Source: an uncultured Aquimarina sp.
GTDB taxonomy: Bacteria > Bacteroidota > Bacteroidia > Flavobacteriales > Flavobacteriaceae
DNA: 64,000 bases
Direction of reading: 5' to 3'
NCBI GenBank assembly: GCA_947497175.1
Contig: CANMFM010000004.1
Location: 434,001-498,000 of the forward strand
Below are positions 43,184-53,001 of the stretch, one piece after another. How positions within the stretch are numbered: the first letter of the stretch is position 1; each line of letters starts with the position of its first letter. The notes beneath the pieces were generated by a model. It made no database searches. It saw only the letters and a list, made by a program, of their open reading frames with translations, and was not told where the DNA came from. Made by a program: the position numbers and the translations under genes.

Positions 43184-44020
43184 TTAATAGAGATTTGGAA
43201 GCCAAAAAATTTGAGCCGCCATAAAGACTCCTCCAGCTGTTGCAAGAGTTAACACAAATAAGCCAGCAGATACTGCCCATTTGCCTTTATTTGTTGCTTT
43301 ACGTTTTGATAGTACATAGATTTCAAAAAATAGCAGAGGTACTAAAAAACATGCAAAATATAGAAATATGTCAAAGGGGCCGGTAAGCGTTTCATTACTT
43401 CCCGGAGCTCCTCCATGAATTAGAATCCAAAGTCCAAATCCAACCCTAAAAAACCAAACACCACTTACAACCAAAAAAGTACGCATCGCCCAACGCTGAT
43501 GACTATTTATTTTTCGTTTAATCGCATAATAAACACATATGGAAGCGCAGCAGATAATAAAAATGGCATTGGTCGTTAATGCAATTTGGCCAATCACCCC
43601 TCCCACTGTATTTGGTCGGCTCCATATCATATATAAACCTCCGAGACTTATAATAAAAGCTGTGAAAATATAGGCTCTACCATTTAATCTGTGAAATAAA
43701 GGGTACTGCTGCTGTATTTTGGGAAAAAACTGTAAAGGCCCTCCAAAAGTGATTATAAATGCCATTAGAATATGAAGAAGAACAAAGGCATTACCTATGT
43801 AATCCCCTTCTATAAAACCATGAATCATTCTTTTGGTCCAATCTGCAAAATTGCCTTGAATTGCTGCTCCTCCATAAAAAACTGCTATGTAATAAGCAAA
43901 TAACCACTGACCCAAAATCGCAACACTAAACCAAAGTTTAACCGTAGCTTTTAATACCTTGTCTGCCCACAAATCTTGAGATTGCAGTGTAGTGCCAGAT
44001 GTATTAATATTTGAATTCAT
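43184..44020 (-). CDS. DUF2306 membrane protein
   Basis: 278 residues with about seven helices. FITFGGPLQFFPKIQQQYPL then FHRLNGRAYIFTAFIISLGG is the DUF2306 motif with its conserved HR.NG.[AV]Y, and later INSHQRWAMRTFLV, also typical. Conserved His residues hint at haem or metal, but this is not proven. Its ATG follows the repeated leader CAAAAAACGAAC. Confidence 0.85.
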   Translation of the reverse strand: MNSNINTSGTTLQSQDLWADKVLKATVKLWFSVAILGQWLFAYYIAVFYGGAAIQGNFADWTKRMIHGFIEGDYIGNAFVLLHILMAFIITFGGPLQFFPKIQQQYPLFHRLNGRAYIFTAFIISLGGLYMIWSRPNTVGGVIGQIALTTNAIFIICCASICVYYAIKRKINSHQRWAMRTFLVVSGVWFFRVGFGLWILIHGGAPGSNETLTGPFDIFLYFACFLVPLLFFEIYVLSKRKATNKGKWAVSAGLFVLTLATAGGVFMAAQIFWLPNLY

Positions 44021-44024
44021 ACCT

Positions 44025-44036
44025 GTTCGTTTTTTG
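44025..44036 (-). repeat. Repeated 5' leader 12-mer, copy a
   Basis: Minus strand CAAAAAACGAAC, 4 nt before the DUF2306 ATG. Four copies in this region; probably ribosome-binding context or a shared regulatory leader. Confidence 0.5.
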
Positions 44037-44071
44037 ATTAATAATTGATTTGATTGATGATGAAATTTTCT

Positions 44072-44758
44072 TTATTCCTTTTGGAAAACAATAGGAGATG
44101 GATTGAATCCTTTACTGAGTAACCATATAATAAGCACTATGAGATGCACGCCATTTTGACCATAAAACGCAAAGCTTACCTGGTAGTCAAAAATTTGCAA
44201 CCATGATACGGTAAAAACCAGTGCTGCAGAAATACTAAACCAAACCGAAAAAAACCTAGGGATGAGTTTTGTTTTATAAAAAATATGGTAAAGCAATACC
44301 GCTCCGGCACTAAACAGGATTAGAATAAAAAAATGAGCCCAATAATATTCTTCAACTTTTAAAGCTCCTATCGTTCTATAATATGCTACATCTGCCATTT
44401 CAGTATTTTGTAAAATCTGACTTAGAGATATTAATGATAGATGAGTAATATTGCTCACTATGGTAATTGCAAATCCGATTATCCATAAAATGAGATACCA
44501 AAGTGCTAGACTTCTTTTGTATTGTTTTAAAACAGGAAACAGCACAACAGCAATACTTACGCCAAGAGCTCCAGAAATTAGGTCCAAAAGTATAGCACTC
44601 TTCATTTGTAAAGAGCTTTCAAATACTGTTATCAGGAAATTTTCGGATTCGACGAGTGACATTGATAATCCTCTTAAATAGGTACCTGTAGCACCCGATA
44701 ACATCATTAACAGGAATAATATACCTGCAACTCTTCCGGTTTTTTTAATTGAATTCAT
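44072..44758 (-). CDS. DUF4386 membrane protein, second paralogue
   Basis: About 228 residues from the ATG ending at 44758 (MNSIKKTGRVAGILFLLMML); six helices. The same T-[GA]-R-[VL]-A-G-[IV]-L-F-L start as the copy at 41284, so it is a diverged duplicate. The longer frame would begin inside the repeated leader and is rejected. Confidence 0.83.
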   Translation of the reverse strand: MNSIKKTGRVAGILFLLMMLSGATGTYLRGLSMSLVESENFLITVFESSLQMKSAILLDLISGALGVSIAVVLFPVLKQYKRSLALWYLILWIIGFAITIVSNITHLSLISLSQILQNTEMADVAYYRTIGALKVEEYYWAHFFILILFSAGAVLLYHIFYKTKLIPRFFSVWFSISAALVFTVSWLQIFDYQVSFAFYGQNGVHLIVLIIWLLSKGFNPSPIVFQKE

Positions 44759-44762
44759 AATT

Positions 44763-44774
44763 GTTCGTTTTTTG
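44763..44774 (-). repeat. Repeated 5' leader 12-mer, copy b
   Basis: Minus strand CAAAAAACGAAC, 4 nt before the ATG at 44758. Upstream of it a G+C-rich stretch (CCCGCCGAAGTGACAGGC on the plus strand, 44775-44792) interrupts the similarity to the other leaders. Confidence 0.5.
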
Positions 44775-44881
44775 CCCGCCGAAGTGACAGGCATGTTGAT
44801 GATTAAAAATTGATTAGAAGATACCCCTAGATAGATCTAGATTCTTATTTATCTTAAAAATGGATATAGTGATTTAATAGT

Positions 44882-45328
44882 TCACTTTGGAGAACTTTTA
44901 ATGTAATTTTTGAACACATATCCCCATGGAATCACAATAAGATCGATGGGAATAGCAATCGCAAAAGGCTTTAAAAATCCATCGAAGTCAGCATCTAATT
45001 GCCCGGTAGACCATAACGGCAAGTAAATACCCAGCAACCAAACTGACTTATAAAACAATTGTAATAATAGCAAGGGTAACATTGGCATAGGATAACGTAT
45101 TCCCAGGCCCATTAATGTAGCAAACGCTGCCCAAAAGCTATAGGCGACTCCGTCATAGGGCCCCCATAACTCACTCGGGCTAATAATTTCTGACCAGGAG
45201 CTATATCCCAAAGTAAGGAAAGTTAATAAATACAGACCCTGCATAAGATATAACCTAACTTTAGAGACTTTGTGCGTTGCAGCTACATCGTTATGTACGG
45301 TATTGACAATACTGTTTTTTAAATTCAT
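44882..45328 (-). CDS. Hypothetical membrane protein
   Basis: 148 residues with four hydrophobic helices (LYLMQGLYLLTFLTLGYSSW, YSFWAAFATLMGLGIRYP, MLPLLLLQLFYKSVWLLGIY, AIAIPIDLIVIPWGYVF). Family not recognised. Preceded by the repeated leader 12-mer 4 nt before the ATG, and co-directional with the DUF4386/DUF2306 genes. Confidence 0.8.
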   Translation of the reverse strand: MNLKNSIVNTVHNDVAATHKVSKVRLYLMQGLYLLTFLTLGYSSWSEIISPSELWGPYDGVAYSFWAAFATLMGLGIRYPMPMLPLLLLQLFYKSVWLLGIYLPLWSTGQLDADFDGFLKPFAIAIPIDLIVIPWGYVFKNYIKSSPK

Positions 45329-45332
45329 AACT

Positions 45333-45379
45333 GTTCGTTTTTTGATTGATGATGATGATGATTGATAGTTCGTTTTTTG
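45333..45379 (-). repeat. Repeated 5' leader 12-mer, copies c and d, with GAT repeats
   Basis: Minus strand CAAAAAACGAAC at 45333-45344 and again at 45368-45379, separated by a short run of ATC triplets (plus strand GATGATGATGATGAT). A tandem duplication of the leader upstream of a single gene. Confidence 0.55.
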
Positions 45380-45412
45380 ACTGATGATGTTATTGTTTCA
45401 TAGTGTATACTT

Positions 45413-45961
45413 TTAATTACTGAAATCTAGTGCTTTAGAATCTCCTGTTACTTTTACTTTGGCATCTGTATCGACATGGCATTTTACAGATTGATATGAT
45501 AATTTTAAATCTGCACTACTATCATCAATAAACTGAAGCTTAATATGTTTCCCCGAAACTAGACCGATCGTTTCAAAATGTGCTCCTGACCTTACTTGCA
45601 AAGAATCCAGAGCACCATTGGTAACAAATACTACTATACTATCAATAGAATTTGTGCGCTTCGTTTTTTCTATGATTAGCTTTTCATGCTTCACTTCAGT
45701 TTTTATGTACGGCATTAAATTTTGAGGTGCTTTAACCTTTATTTCTGTTACGCTATCTTGTAAAAAAAATAGTGTGATGCCGTGGTTTAATGATATCTTA
45801 TTAAAACTTGAAATATTTCTGGTTTCAGAAACAAAATCACCAGTATCAACATTTGTAATTGCTCCTGCGCGTACATAACGATGTATCGAGAACTGAAATG
45901 CCATAAAGAAAAGGGCAATGATACCAATCGTAAAAATTATAATGAGGTTACTTTTTTTCAT
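45413..45961 (-). CDS. DUF2807 (GIN-domain) protein
   Basis: About 182 residues from the ATG ending at 45961 (MKKSNLIIIFTIGI). N-terminal membrane anchor, then a beta-helix-like domain: ISSFNKISLNHGITLFFLQD, EIKVKAPQNLMPYIKTEV, LDSLQVRSGAHFE, IDDSSADLKL. This is the head-GIN/DUF2807 pattern, here short. Its start overlaps the end of the GntR gene by 14 nt, so it is part of the ABC operon and may be an envelope sensor or accessory. Confidence 0.8.
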   Translation of the reverse strand: MKKSNLIIIFTIGIIALFFMAFQFSIHRYVRAGAITNVDTGDFVSETRNISSFNKISLNHGITLFFLQDSVTEIKVKAPQNLMPYIKTEVKHEKLIIEKTKRTNSIDSIVVFVTNGALDSLQVRSGAHFETIGLVSGKHIKLQFIDDSSADLKLSYQSVKCHVDTDAKVKVTGDSKALDFSN

Positions 45962-46328
45962 GGTCTTTATCAATTTTATAGTTCTCAAAAGAGCTTTCAA
46001 CCTCTTCAAATGTTATATTAAGAAGCTTCATTTTTTTAAATATATCGGGGAGCGTTTCGTTTATAAATTCTTTTTTTTTAATCGCGAGTACTTTATCATA
46101 ACCGTCTGGTGAGATGAAGTATCCGATTCCTCTTTTATTATATATTACTTCTAAATCTTGTAGGTAATTAAAAGCTCGTATCGCGGTATTGGGATTAACT
46201 TCAACCATCATTGCCATTTCTCTGACAGAAGGTATTCTCTCATCCCCGTTCCATCTTTTTTTCAGAATATTTTCGTAAAAAAAATCTACGATCTGTAAAT
46301 AAATGGGTTTACCGTTATCAAAATCCAT
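45948..46328 (-). CDS. GntR-family regulator, YtrA subfamily
   Basis: 126 residues, the short form without ligand domain. Winged HTH: GKPIYLQIVDFFYENILKKR, RIPSVREMAMMVEVNPNTAI, RAFNYLQDLEVIYNKRGIGY, FI. The C-terminus is a short helical dimerisation tail. YtrA regulators repress neighbouring ABC transporter operons, matching the order ATPase-permease-GntR here (2-nt gap to the permease). Confidence 0.93.
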   Translation of the reverse strand: MDFDNGKPIYLQIVDFFYENILKKRWNGDERIPSVREMAMMVEVNPNTAIRAFNYLQDLEVIYNKRGIGYFISPDGYDKVLAIKKKEFINETLPDIFKKMKLLNITFEEVESSFENYKIDKDHEKK

Positions 46329-46330
46329 AA

Positions 46331-47086
46331 TTACACTTCCTTTTCAATCATTCTAAAATATCCTGCCAATAACATGACTGGCCCTATAATGATCATGAAT
46401 AACCATCTGCCCGCAATTGAAAAATCATTCTTTGCTAAGCCGAAGGCTTCTGAAGCCAATTGTTCTCCAGAAAACACCTCATAATCATGGTTAAGTACAG
46501 CATATATCAAAAAATTGTAAAATAATATTCCTAAAAAAATTAACAATACCGAAAGAATTGTTTTACCCATTTTATTTTTACTAAATCTAAGAGCTCCATA
46601 AAAAAATACAGGTTGCAAAAAGAAGTAGAACGTTATCATGCTCTTATATTCTTCAGAAAATATTGAAATGAAGTGGAAACTTACTTCAGAGAACAAACTC
46701 CCAAAGATAATTGCCAATTGCCCCACCAAAATACCAAGTATCGTAAAGGCTAGTGTGTAAAGAAGGTATGTGGTAATCCAAACCGAAAGTATTCTTTCGT
46801 ATGATGAAATAGGCAATATAAAGTATAGATGATTCTTTTTTTGATCATGCACCTCTTTAAAGGTTGAGAATGTAAATAGTATACCAAATAAAATATAAAA
46901 GAAACCTAGAGTTTCTGCATAATCCTGTGCTGATATAATATGATCTTCGATACCAAGATTTAATAAAAAAGCGATGAAAAGAATTCCTGCTGCAATGAAA
47001 AGTCCGGTGATTATACTTCCGCTTTGAACTACAACGTCTCTGTATACACTATTTACTATTCTTTTTAAGCTAAAGCCTGATATCAT
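46331..47086 (-). CDS. ABC-2-type permease
   Basis: 251 residues with six hydrophobic helices; ILFTFSTFKEVHDQKKNHLY and LPISSYERILSVWI are the cytosolic loops usual in ABC-2 permeases of YtrA operons. Overlaps the ATPase gene by 17 nt. Substrate unknown; such systems often respond to wall-active agents, but that is family knowledge only. Confidence 0.85.
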   Translation of the reverse strand: MISGFSLKRIVNSVYRDVVVQSGSIITGLFIAAGILFIAFLLNLGIEDHIISAQDYAETLGFFYILFGILFTFSTFKEVHDQKKNHLYFILPISSYERILSVWITTYLLYTLAFTILGILVGQLAIIFGSLFSEVSFHFISIFSEEYKSMITFYFFLQPVFFYGALRFSKNKMGKTILSVLLIFLGILFYNFLIYAVLNHDYEVFSGEQLASEAFGLAKNDFSIAGRWLFMIIIGPVMLLAGYFRMIEKEV

Positions 47087-47939
47087 GATACGTGTTGTTT
47101 AGTACATTATTAATAGTATCTTTATTACTTAAAACGGCATTAAATAATAGTTCGAGATCAACTTCAGTTTCTTCTCTGTCATCTCTAAGCAATACCTTTT
47201 TCGCCGCAAAAGAAGATTCTGAGTATACAATAGCCCCTGTAGTATCATGAGTTGGTTTGCCAAACCATAATCGATCAGATACTTTTGATAGTGAATGATC
47301 AAATGTAACCTTACCTTGGTCGAGTATGATAACATGATTTATAAGGCTATGTAAATCTCTAACCTGATGTGTTGAAATTACAATACATCTTTGGTCATCG
47401 GCAACCGAAGCCATTAGTTTTCTAAACTGACTTTTTGATGGAATATCTAACCCATTGGTAGGTTCATCCATTAAAAGAAGTTTTGTATTAGCGGCAATTC
47501 CGAAAGCAATTAGTACTTTTTTCTTTTGTCCAAATGAAAGTGTTGTAATCTTTTGGTTTTTTGAAAGCTCAAAGCCTTCTATAAGGTTATAAAACTGATC
47601 TTTAGAAAATCTGGGGTAAAAAACAGAATTAATCTGCTCATAGGTGGTAATTTTTAATCCGTTTAATTCGAACGCTTCAGGGATCATAAAGACATGTTGA
47701 AGAGATCTTACGGTTCTTTTAGAGATGTCTTCATCAAAAACTCGACAATGTCCTGATTTTGGGAATAGTAATCCAGACATTAGCTTTATTAAAGTACTTT
47801 TACCTTCTCCGTTTTTACCAAAAAGACCATAAATATTTCCAGCTGTAAAACTCAACGTAACATCATCAAATATTTGTTTCCCTTTTGGGAAGTAGAATCT
47901 AAGGTTATTTAGCGTTACCATATCTAGTGTATTAGTCAT
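47070..47939 (-). CDS. ABC transporter ATP-binding protein
   Basis: 289 residues. Walker A GKNGEGKST (41-49), signature LSFGQKKKV (about 139-147; the usual LSGGQ is LSFGQ), Walker B LLLMDEPT (about 158-165), H-loop STHQVRDL. First gene of the operon ATPase-permease-GntR-DUF2807. The 70-residue C-terminal extension (FGKPTHDTTGAIVYSES onward) is seen in this subgroup. Confidence 0.95.
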   Translation of the reverse strand: MTNTLDMVTLNNLRFYFPKGKQIFDDVTLSFTAGNIYGLFGKNGEGKSTLIKLMSGLLFPKSGHCRVFDEDISKRTVRSLQHVFMIPEAFELNGLKITTYEQINSVFYPRFSKDQFYNLIEGFELSKNQKITTLSFGQKKKVLIAFGIAANTKLLLMDEPTNGLDIPSKSQFRKLMASVADDQRCIVISTHQVRDLHSLINHVIILDQGKVTFDHSLSKVSDRLWFGKPTHDTTGAIVYSESSFAAKKVLLRDDREETEVDLELLFNAVLSNKDTINNVLNNTYHDIRL

Positions 47940-47950
47940 CTAGTACACCT

Positions 47951-47982
47951 CAAAACTAAGTAAGTTAATCCATCCAAACAAA
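47951..47982 (-). promoter_or_regulatory. Promoter of the ABC/GntR operon
   Basis: Minus strand: TTTG (47982-47979), 20-nt spacer, TAGTTTTG (47958-47951), a full Bacteroidota promoter; the transcript leader would be only about 5-10 nt. Confidence 0.6.
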
Positions 47983-48064
47983 TTTTTTTACTTTTTTTTG
48001 AAAAACACCAGAGTTCTACATCTCTGATCGTGTGGTTTTTGGAGGGCTATTATACGATTAAAAA

Positions 48065-48091
48065 AGCCGAAGCGATATGCTCCGGCTTTCT
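48065..48091. terminator. Terminator after sdhB
   Basis: AAGCCGAAGC and GCTCCGGCTT pair over 9 of 10 positions with a 5-nt loop; A- and T-tracts flank it. It lies about 20 nt behind the sdhB stop. Confidence 0.65.
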
Positions 48092-48112
48092 TAATATGCA
48101 AAATGCAAAATA

Positions 48113-48859
48113 TTATCCTTTCAAACTTGCTTTAAGATACTCGCGATTCATACGAGCAATATTTTCAAGAGAAATACCCTTAGGGCATTCGATCTCACAA
48201 GCTCCAGTGTTGGTACAGTTCCCAAATCCTTCTTCATCCATTTGATTTACCATCGCCAATACCCGATCAGTAGCTTCTACCTGACCTTGTGGCAACAGGG
48301 CAAACTGAGAAACTTTTGCAGAGGTAAATAACATGGCCGAAGCATTTTTACATGCTGCCACACAGGCTCCACAACCAATACATGTAGCTGCTGCAAAAGA
48401 GTCATCTGCATCATCTTTATTTACCGGAATTGCATTAGCGTCTATTGTATTTCCAGATGTATTTACAGAGATATACCCTCCTGCGTGCTGGATTCTATCA
48501 AACGCACTTCGATCGACCATCAGATCCTTAACCACAGGAAATGCTTTTGCCCTAAAAGGTTCGATATAAATAGTATCACCATCATTAAACTTACGCATGT
48601 GTAATTGACAAGTAGTTACCAAACGATCTGGGCCATGTGGTTCTCCATTGATTTGTAATGAACATGAACCGCAAATTCCTTCTCTACAATCGTGATCAAA
48701 TACTACAGGCTCTTCACCTTTTGTAATTAATTCTTCATTTAACACGTCTAACATTTCTAAAAAAGACATGTCACCTTCAATACCTGATATTGGATAATCA
48801 ACTATCTTTCCTTGTGATTGGGCATCTTTTTGACGCCATATTTTTAGTGTAAGATTCAT
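48113..48859 (-). CDS. sdhB: Succinate dehydrogenase/fumarate reductase iron-sulfur subunit
   Basis: 248 residues. 2Fe-2S ligands Cys58, Cys63, Cys66 and Cys84 (CREGICGSC...TTC). The 4Fe-4S and 3Fe-4S ligands are in [11 protein letters not shown] (160-170) and [11 protein letters not shown] (215-225). It passes electrons from the flavoprotein to the cytochrome subunit of complex II. Stop lies ahead of a hairpin terminator; last gene of sdhCAB. Confidence 0.97.
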   Translation of the reverse strand: MNLTLKIWRQKDAQSQGKIVDYPISGIEGDMSFLEMLDVLNEELITKGEEPVVFDHDCREGICGSCSLQINGEPHGPDRLVTTCQLHMRKFNDGDTIYIEPFRAKAFPVVKDLMVDRSAFDRIQHAGGYISVNTSGNTIDANAIPVNKDDADDSFAAATCIGCGACVAACKNASAMLFTSAKVSQFALLPQGQVEATDRVLAMVNQMDEEGFGNCTNTGACEIECPKGISLENIARMNREYLKASLKG

Positions 48860-48865
48860 AGCTTT

Positions 48866-50881
48866 TTATTTATAAGAACGTGTTTTTAATTCTATATTTT
48901 CGAAGATCAGTTCTTCTTTATGTAATTGGGCATCTTTAGGTTCGCCTTTATACTCCCAGGCTGCAACATACTTAAAGTTTTCATCATCCCGTAGTGCTTC
49001 TCCTTTTTGCTCTCCAGATTGTTCAACAGATTCTTCTCTAAAATGACCTCCACAAGATTCATTTCGATGTAAGGCATCTTTGGCAAATAACTCCCCTAAT
49101 TCTAAGAAATCCGCCACACGCCCTGCTTTCTCTAATTCTGGGTTCATACCCTTAGCAGTACCTGGAACTTTTACACTCTTCCAAAAATCTTGTCGTAGCT
49201 CAGCTATCTCAGCAATGGCTTCTTTAAGTTCTTTTTCGTTACGAGACATTCCACATTTGTTCCACATGATTTTACCTAATTTCTTGTGGTAATAATCGAC
49301 AGAATGTTCACCTGATCCTCCCATTAATTTCTGGATACGATCTTTTACATCTTTTTCTGCCTGATCAAACTCTGGAGTATCTGTTGGGATTTTTCCGGTA
49401 CGAATATCATGAGATAAATAATCTCCTATGGTATATGGCAAGACAAAATATCCATCTGCCAAACCTTGCATTAACGCCGAAGCTCCAAGACGGTTAGCGC
49501 CATGATCAGAGAAATTTGCCTCTCCTGCAGCATAACAACCTGGAACTGTAGTTTGCAAGTTATAATCTACCCAAAGACCACCCATAGTATAATGTACCGC
49601 AGGATAGATCATCATTGGGGTTTTATATGGATCTTCATCAACGATCTTTTCATACATTTGGAAAAGGTTACCATATTTATTTTCAATAACTTCTTCTCCA
49701 AGTTTTGTAATTTCTTCTTTTGAAGGGTTTTCAATCCCTGATGTCAATGCTTTTTCTTTTCCATAGCGCTGTATCGCTGAAGCAAAATCAAGATAAACAG
49801 CTTCTCCGGTTTTATTCACTCCAAAACCAGCATCACAACGCTCTTTTGCTGCTCTTGATGCTACATCACGTGGTACCAGGTTCCCAAATGCCGGATAACG
49901 GCGTTCTAAGTAGTAGTCCCTTTCTTCTTCAGCTAATTGTGTTGGTTTTAATTTACCCGCACGTATGGCTTCTGCATCTTCAATTCTTTTAGGAACCCAG
50001 ATACGACCATCATTACGCAGTGATTCTGACATCAATGTAAGTTTAGATTGATGATCTCCAGAAACCGGGATACATGTTGGGTGAATCTGTGTATAACAAG
50101 GGTTGGCAAAAAATGCTCCTCTTCGGTGAGCTCTCCATGCTGCCATAACATTGCTCCCCATGGCGTTGGTACTCAAAAAGAATACGTTCCCGTAACCACC
50201 GGTAGCCAGTACCACCGCATGAGCAGAGTGACGCTCTATTTCTCCTGTAACCAGGTCACGAGCAATAATTCCTCTCGCTTTACCGTCGATTTTTACTAAA
50301 TCCAGCATTTCATGACGATTAAACGCTTCTATTTTACCTCTATTAATCTGGCGGTTCATCGCAGAATATGCGCCTAATAATAATTGTTGTCCTGTTTGCC
50401 CTTTTGCATAGAATGTACGAGATACCAACACCCCACCAAATGAGCGGTTGTCAAGTAACCCTCCATACTCACGTGCAAAAGGCACTCCTTGTGCCACACA
50501 TTGATCAATGATATTTCCAGAAACTTCAGCTAAACGGTATACATTAGCCTCTCGAGACCTATAATCTCCTCCTTTTATGGTATCATAGAACAAACGGTAA
50601 TCAGAATCACCATCTCCCTGATAGTTTTTTGCAGCATTGATTCCTCCCTGTGCAGCTATCGAATGCGCGCGACGAGGAGAATCCTGATAACAAAAGGTTT
50701 TTACATTATATCCAAGCTCAGCCAATGTTGCAGCTGCACTTCCTCCTGCTAATCCGGTACCTACAACGATAACGTCAATATTACGTTTATTGGCAGGATT
50801 TACCAGGTTAATTGTATTTTTATGTTTTGTCCACTTATCTGCCAGTGGACCTTCAGGTATTTTAGAATCTAAAATTGACAT
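48866..50881 (-). CDS. sdhA: Succinate dehydrogenase/fumarate reductase flavoprotein subunit
   Basis: 671 residues, the length of the type B (epsilon/Bacteroidota) flavoprotein. FAD motif [19 protein letters not shown] (41-59), the covalent-FAD His in [14 protein letters not shown], substrate-side HPTCIP and the Arg in GRIW. It oxidises succinate to fumarate or the reverse. 6 nt before sdhB. Confidence 0.98.
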   Translation of the reverse strand: MSILDSKIPEGPLADKWTKHKNTINLVNPANKRNIDVIVVGTGLAGGSAAATLAELGYNVKTFCYQDSPRRAHSIAAQGGINAAKNYQGDGDSDYRLFYDTIKGGDYRSREANVYRLAEVSGNIIDQCVAQGVPFAREYGGLLDNRSFGGVLVSRTFYAKGQTGQQLLLGAYSAMNRQINRGKIEAFNRHEMLDLVKIDGKARGIIARDLVTGEIERHSAHAVVLATGGYGNVFFLSTNAMGSNVMAAWRAHRRGAFFANPCYTQIHPTCIPVSGDHQSKLTLMSESLRNDGRIWVPKRIEDAEAIRAGKLKPTQLAEEERDYYLERRYPAFGNLVPRDVASRAAKERCDAGFGVNKTGEAVYLDFASAIQRYGKEKALTSGIENPSKEEITKLGEEVIENKYGNLFQMYEKIVDEDPYKTPMMIYPAVHYTMGGLWVDYNLQTTVPGCYAAGEANFSDHGANRLGASALMQGLADGYFVLPYTIGDYLSHDIRTGKIPTDTPEFDQAEKDVKDRIQKLMGGSGEHSVDYYHKKLGKIMWNKCGMSRNEKELKEAIAEIAELRQDFWKSVKVPGTAKGMNPELEKAGRVADFLELGELFAKDALHRNESCGGHFREESVEQSGEQKGEALRDDENFKYVAAWEYKGEPKDAQLHKEELIFENIELKTRSYK

Positions 50882-50893
50882 AATAGTGGTTTT

Positions 50894-51553
50894 TTAATGA
50901 TTAAAATGATGAACTAATGCAATAACGACAAATCCAAAGGGAATAGCAACTGCAAAAACTTTTGCAAACTTGGTCGCTCCTGCTGAGTATTTGTTGTTAA
51001 ATCCTACAGATTGAAAAGAAGAAGCGAAGCCGTGCCATAAGTGCAAAGCTAGAAATATAAAAGAAAGCACGTACAATCCAGTACGGATTGGGCTTTCGAA
51101 TTTATGCACCAGTTCTTCAAAATATCTTGTAGGAACCTCAGGATTTGATTCTACATATTTATAGACCATTTCAGGAACCCAAAAATCATAGAAATGCAGT
51201 CCTAAAAAAGCAAGGACCACTAATCCAGAATATATCATGTTCCTGGAAACCCAAGAAGCATTTGCTCCTCCATTATACTTGGCGTATTTAACGGCACGTG
51301 CCTTGTTGTTTTGAAGTTCTAAAATGAACCCCATAACGAAATGAAAAATCACCGCAAAGATTAAAACAGGCTGAAGCGCAAACTGTACTACAGGATTTGT
51401 ACCCATAAAATGAGAAATCTCGTTAAATGTTTCCGGACTAAAAACTGAAGTAAAGTTGATACTAAAATGCTGTAATAAGAAGAAAACTAAGAAAAGTCCC
51501 GAAAGTGCCATCGCTACTTTTCTTGCTATTGAAGATTTTATCAATCCACCCAT
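50894..51553 (-). CDS. sdhC: Succinate dehydrogenase cytochrome b subunit
   Basis: 219 residues with five transmembrane helices and several conserved His (LLQHFSIN, FHFVMGF, LGLHFYDF, ALHLWHGF, VHHF) for two haems b. A single large cytochrome subunit, with no separate sdhD, is characteristic of type B complex II with menaquinone, as in other Bacteroidota. First gene of sdhCAB. Confidence 0.95.
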   Translation of the reverse strand: MGGLIKSSIARKVAMALSGLFLVFFLLQHFSINFTSVFSPETFNEISHFMGTNPVVQFALQPVLIFAVIFHFVMGFILELQNNKARAVKYAKYNGGANASWVSRNMIYSGLVVLAFLGLHFYDFWVPEMVYKYVESNPEVPTRYFEELVHKFESPIRTGLYVLSFIFLALHLWHGFASSFQSVGFNNKYSAGATKFAKVFAVAIPFGFVVIALVHHFNH

Positions 51554-51580
51554 TATTTAAAATGTTTAAAATTTCGATAG

Positions 51581-51611
51581 CAAAAGTAAGATTCAAAAGG
51601 CTTTTTAACAA
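51581..51611 (-). promoter_or_regulatory. Promoter of sdhCAB
   Basis: Minus strand: TTG (51611-51609), 20-nt spacer, TACTTTTG (51588-51581), 28 nt before the ATG at 51553. A near-consensus Bacteroidota promoter. Confidence 0.65.
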
Positions 51612-51759
51612 CATTTACAGTCGGTTTATGTGGTATTTATAATGAATTTAAAATACATCACGATATTTGTTTAAGCTTTATCTCGAAATCGTTTGCGCTA
51701 AACAAGTATCATTCAACAAAAAAAAGTGTCTTTTTTTATAAATACACTACTTTTATACC

Positions 51760-52905
51760 ATGCAAAATATCAATTCTAAACTTCCTGAGGTTTCAACCAC
51801 CATTTTCACTATCATGAGTACAATGGCAAATGAGTATAGTGCCATAAATCTTTCTCAGGGATTTCCGAATTTTGATGTTGATCCAAAACTTATTGATTTG
51901 GTAACTCAAGGCATGAAAAAAGGCTACAATCAATACGCCCCGATGCCAGGTTTCATGCCTTTACGAGAAAGTATTGCAGAAAAAACAAATTCTCTATACG
52001 GCAGCACCTATCATCCAGAAACCGAAGTTACCATAACATCGGGTGCTACACAGGCAATTTTCACTATTTTATCAGCATTTATAAGACCCGGAGATGAAGT
52101 GATTATTTTTAAACCGGCTTATGATTGTTACGAACCTTCTATAGAATTATTTGGAGGAACGATCGTTCCGATTCAAATGTCGGCTCCTGATTTTAGTATA
52201 GATTGGCAAGAAGTATCATCAAAAATAACTTCTGAAACTAAAATGATGATTATCAATTCCCCTCATAATCCGAGTGGATCCATTTTATCAAAAAAGGATA
52301 TGCTTATACTAGAAAAGCTACTCGAGGATACGAATATTATTTTAGTAAGCGATGAGGTATATGAACATATTATTTTTGATGGTGCAGAACACCAAAGTGC
52401 CGCTAGATACCCAGGATTAAAGGCCCGTACATTTATTACAGCTTCTTTTGGTAAAACTTTTCATACCACCGGATGGAAAATGGGATATTGTCTCGCCCCT
52501 TCAGCATTAATGACAGAATTCAGAAAGGTACATCAGTTTAATGTGTTTTGTAGTAATCATCCCATGCAGTATGCCTTGGCAGAATACCTCAAAACCCCAG
52601 AAAATTATTTATCTCTTGCAGCCTTTTACCAAGAAAAACGTGATTTATTTTTATCGTTAATCAAAGATTCGAGATTTACTTTTACTCCTGCCGGTGGTAC
52701 CTATTTTCAATTATTGAATTATTCAAAAATTACAGATGAAGGTGATGTAGCTTTTGCCGAAATACTAACGAAGAAACACAAAATCGCTTCGATTCCTGTT
52801 TCGGTATTTAATCTCAATCAACGGGATGATACCGTATTGCGATTTTGCTTTGCAAAAAAGAATGATACATTAAAAAAAGCTGCAGAGATTTTGTGTAGGA
52901 TTTAG
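51760..52905 (+). CDS. Methionine aminotransferase-like class I PLP enzyme
   Basis: 381 residues. NLSQGFPNFDVDP (30-42), PMPGFMPLRESIAEK, SGATQAIF, NSPHNPSG (167-174), SDEVYEHI and the PLP lysine Lys232 in ASFGKTFHTTGWK are the class I/II aminotransferase motifs. The SQGFP.F beginning and length fit the YbdL-type methionine aminotransferase (keto-methylthiobutyrate). Single gene, divergent from sdhCAB. Confidence 0.9.
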   Translation: MQNINSKLPEVSTTIFTIMSTMANEYSAINLSQGFPNFDVDPKLIDLVTQGMKKGYNQYAPMPGFMPLRESIAEKTNSLYGSTYHPETEVTITSGATQAIFTILSAFIRPGDEVIIFKPAYDCYEPSIELFGGTIVPIQMSAPDFSIDWQEVSSKITSETKMMIINSPHNPSGSILSKKDMLILEKLLEDTNIILVSDEVYEHIIFDGAEHQSAARYPGLKARTFITASFGKTFHTTGWKMGYCLAPSALMTEFRKVHQFNVFCSNHPMQYALAEYLKTPENYLSLAAFYQEKRDLFLSLIKDSRFTFTPAGGTYFQLLNYSKITDEGDVAFAEILTKKHKIASIPVSVFNLNQRDDTVLRFCFAKKNDTLKKAAEILCRI

Positions 52906-53001
52906 TTGCTTGTTGTAAGTTGAAAGAATTGTAAAAAAAACATTTCTGAGGCACACTACTCTTCATTTTTTATAAGAACCATTAAAATTGACGCTTTTTA
53001 G

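Noticed and set aside
45345..45365. GAT triplet run as a phase-variable microsatellite
   Set aside because: Only about five units and outside the coding region; too short to claim slippage control.
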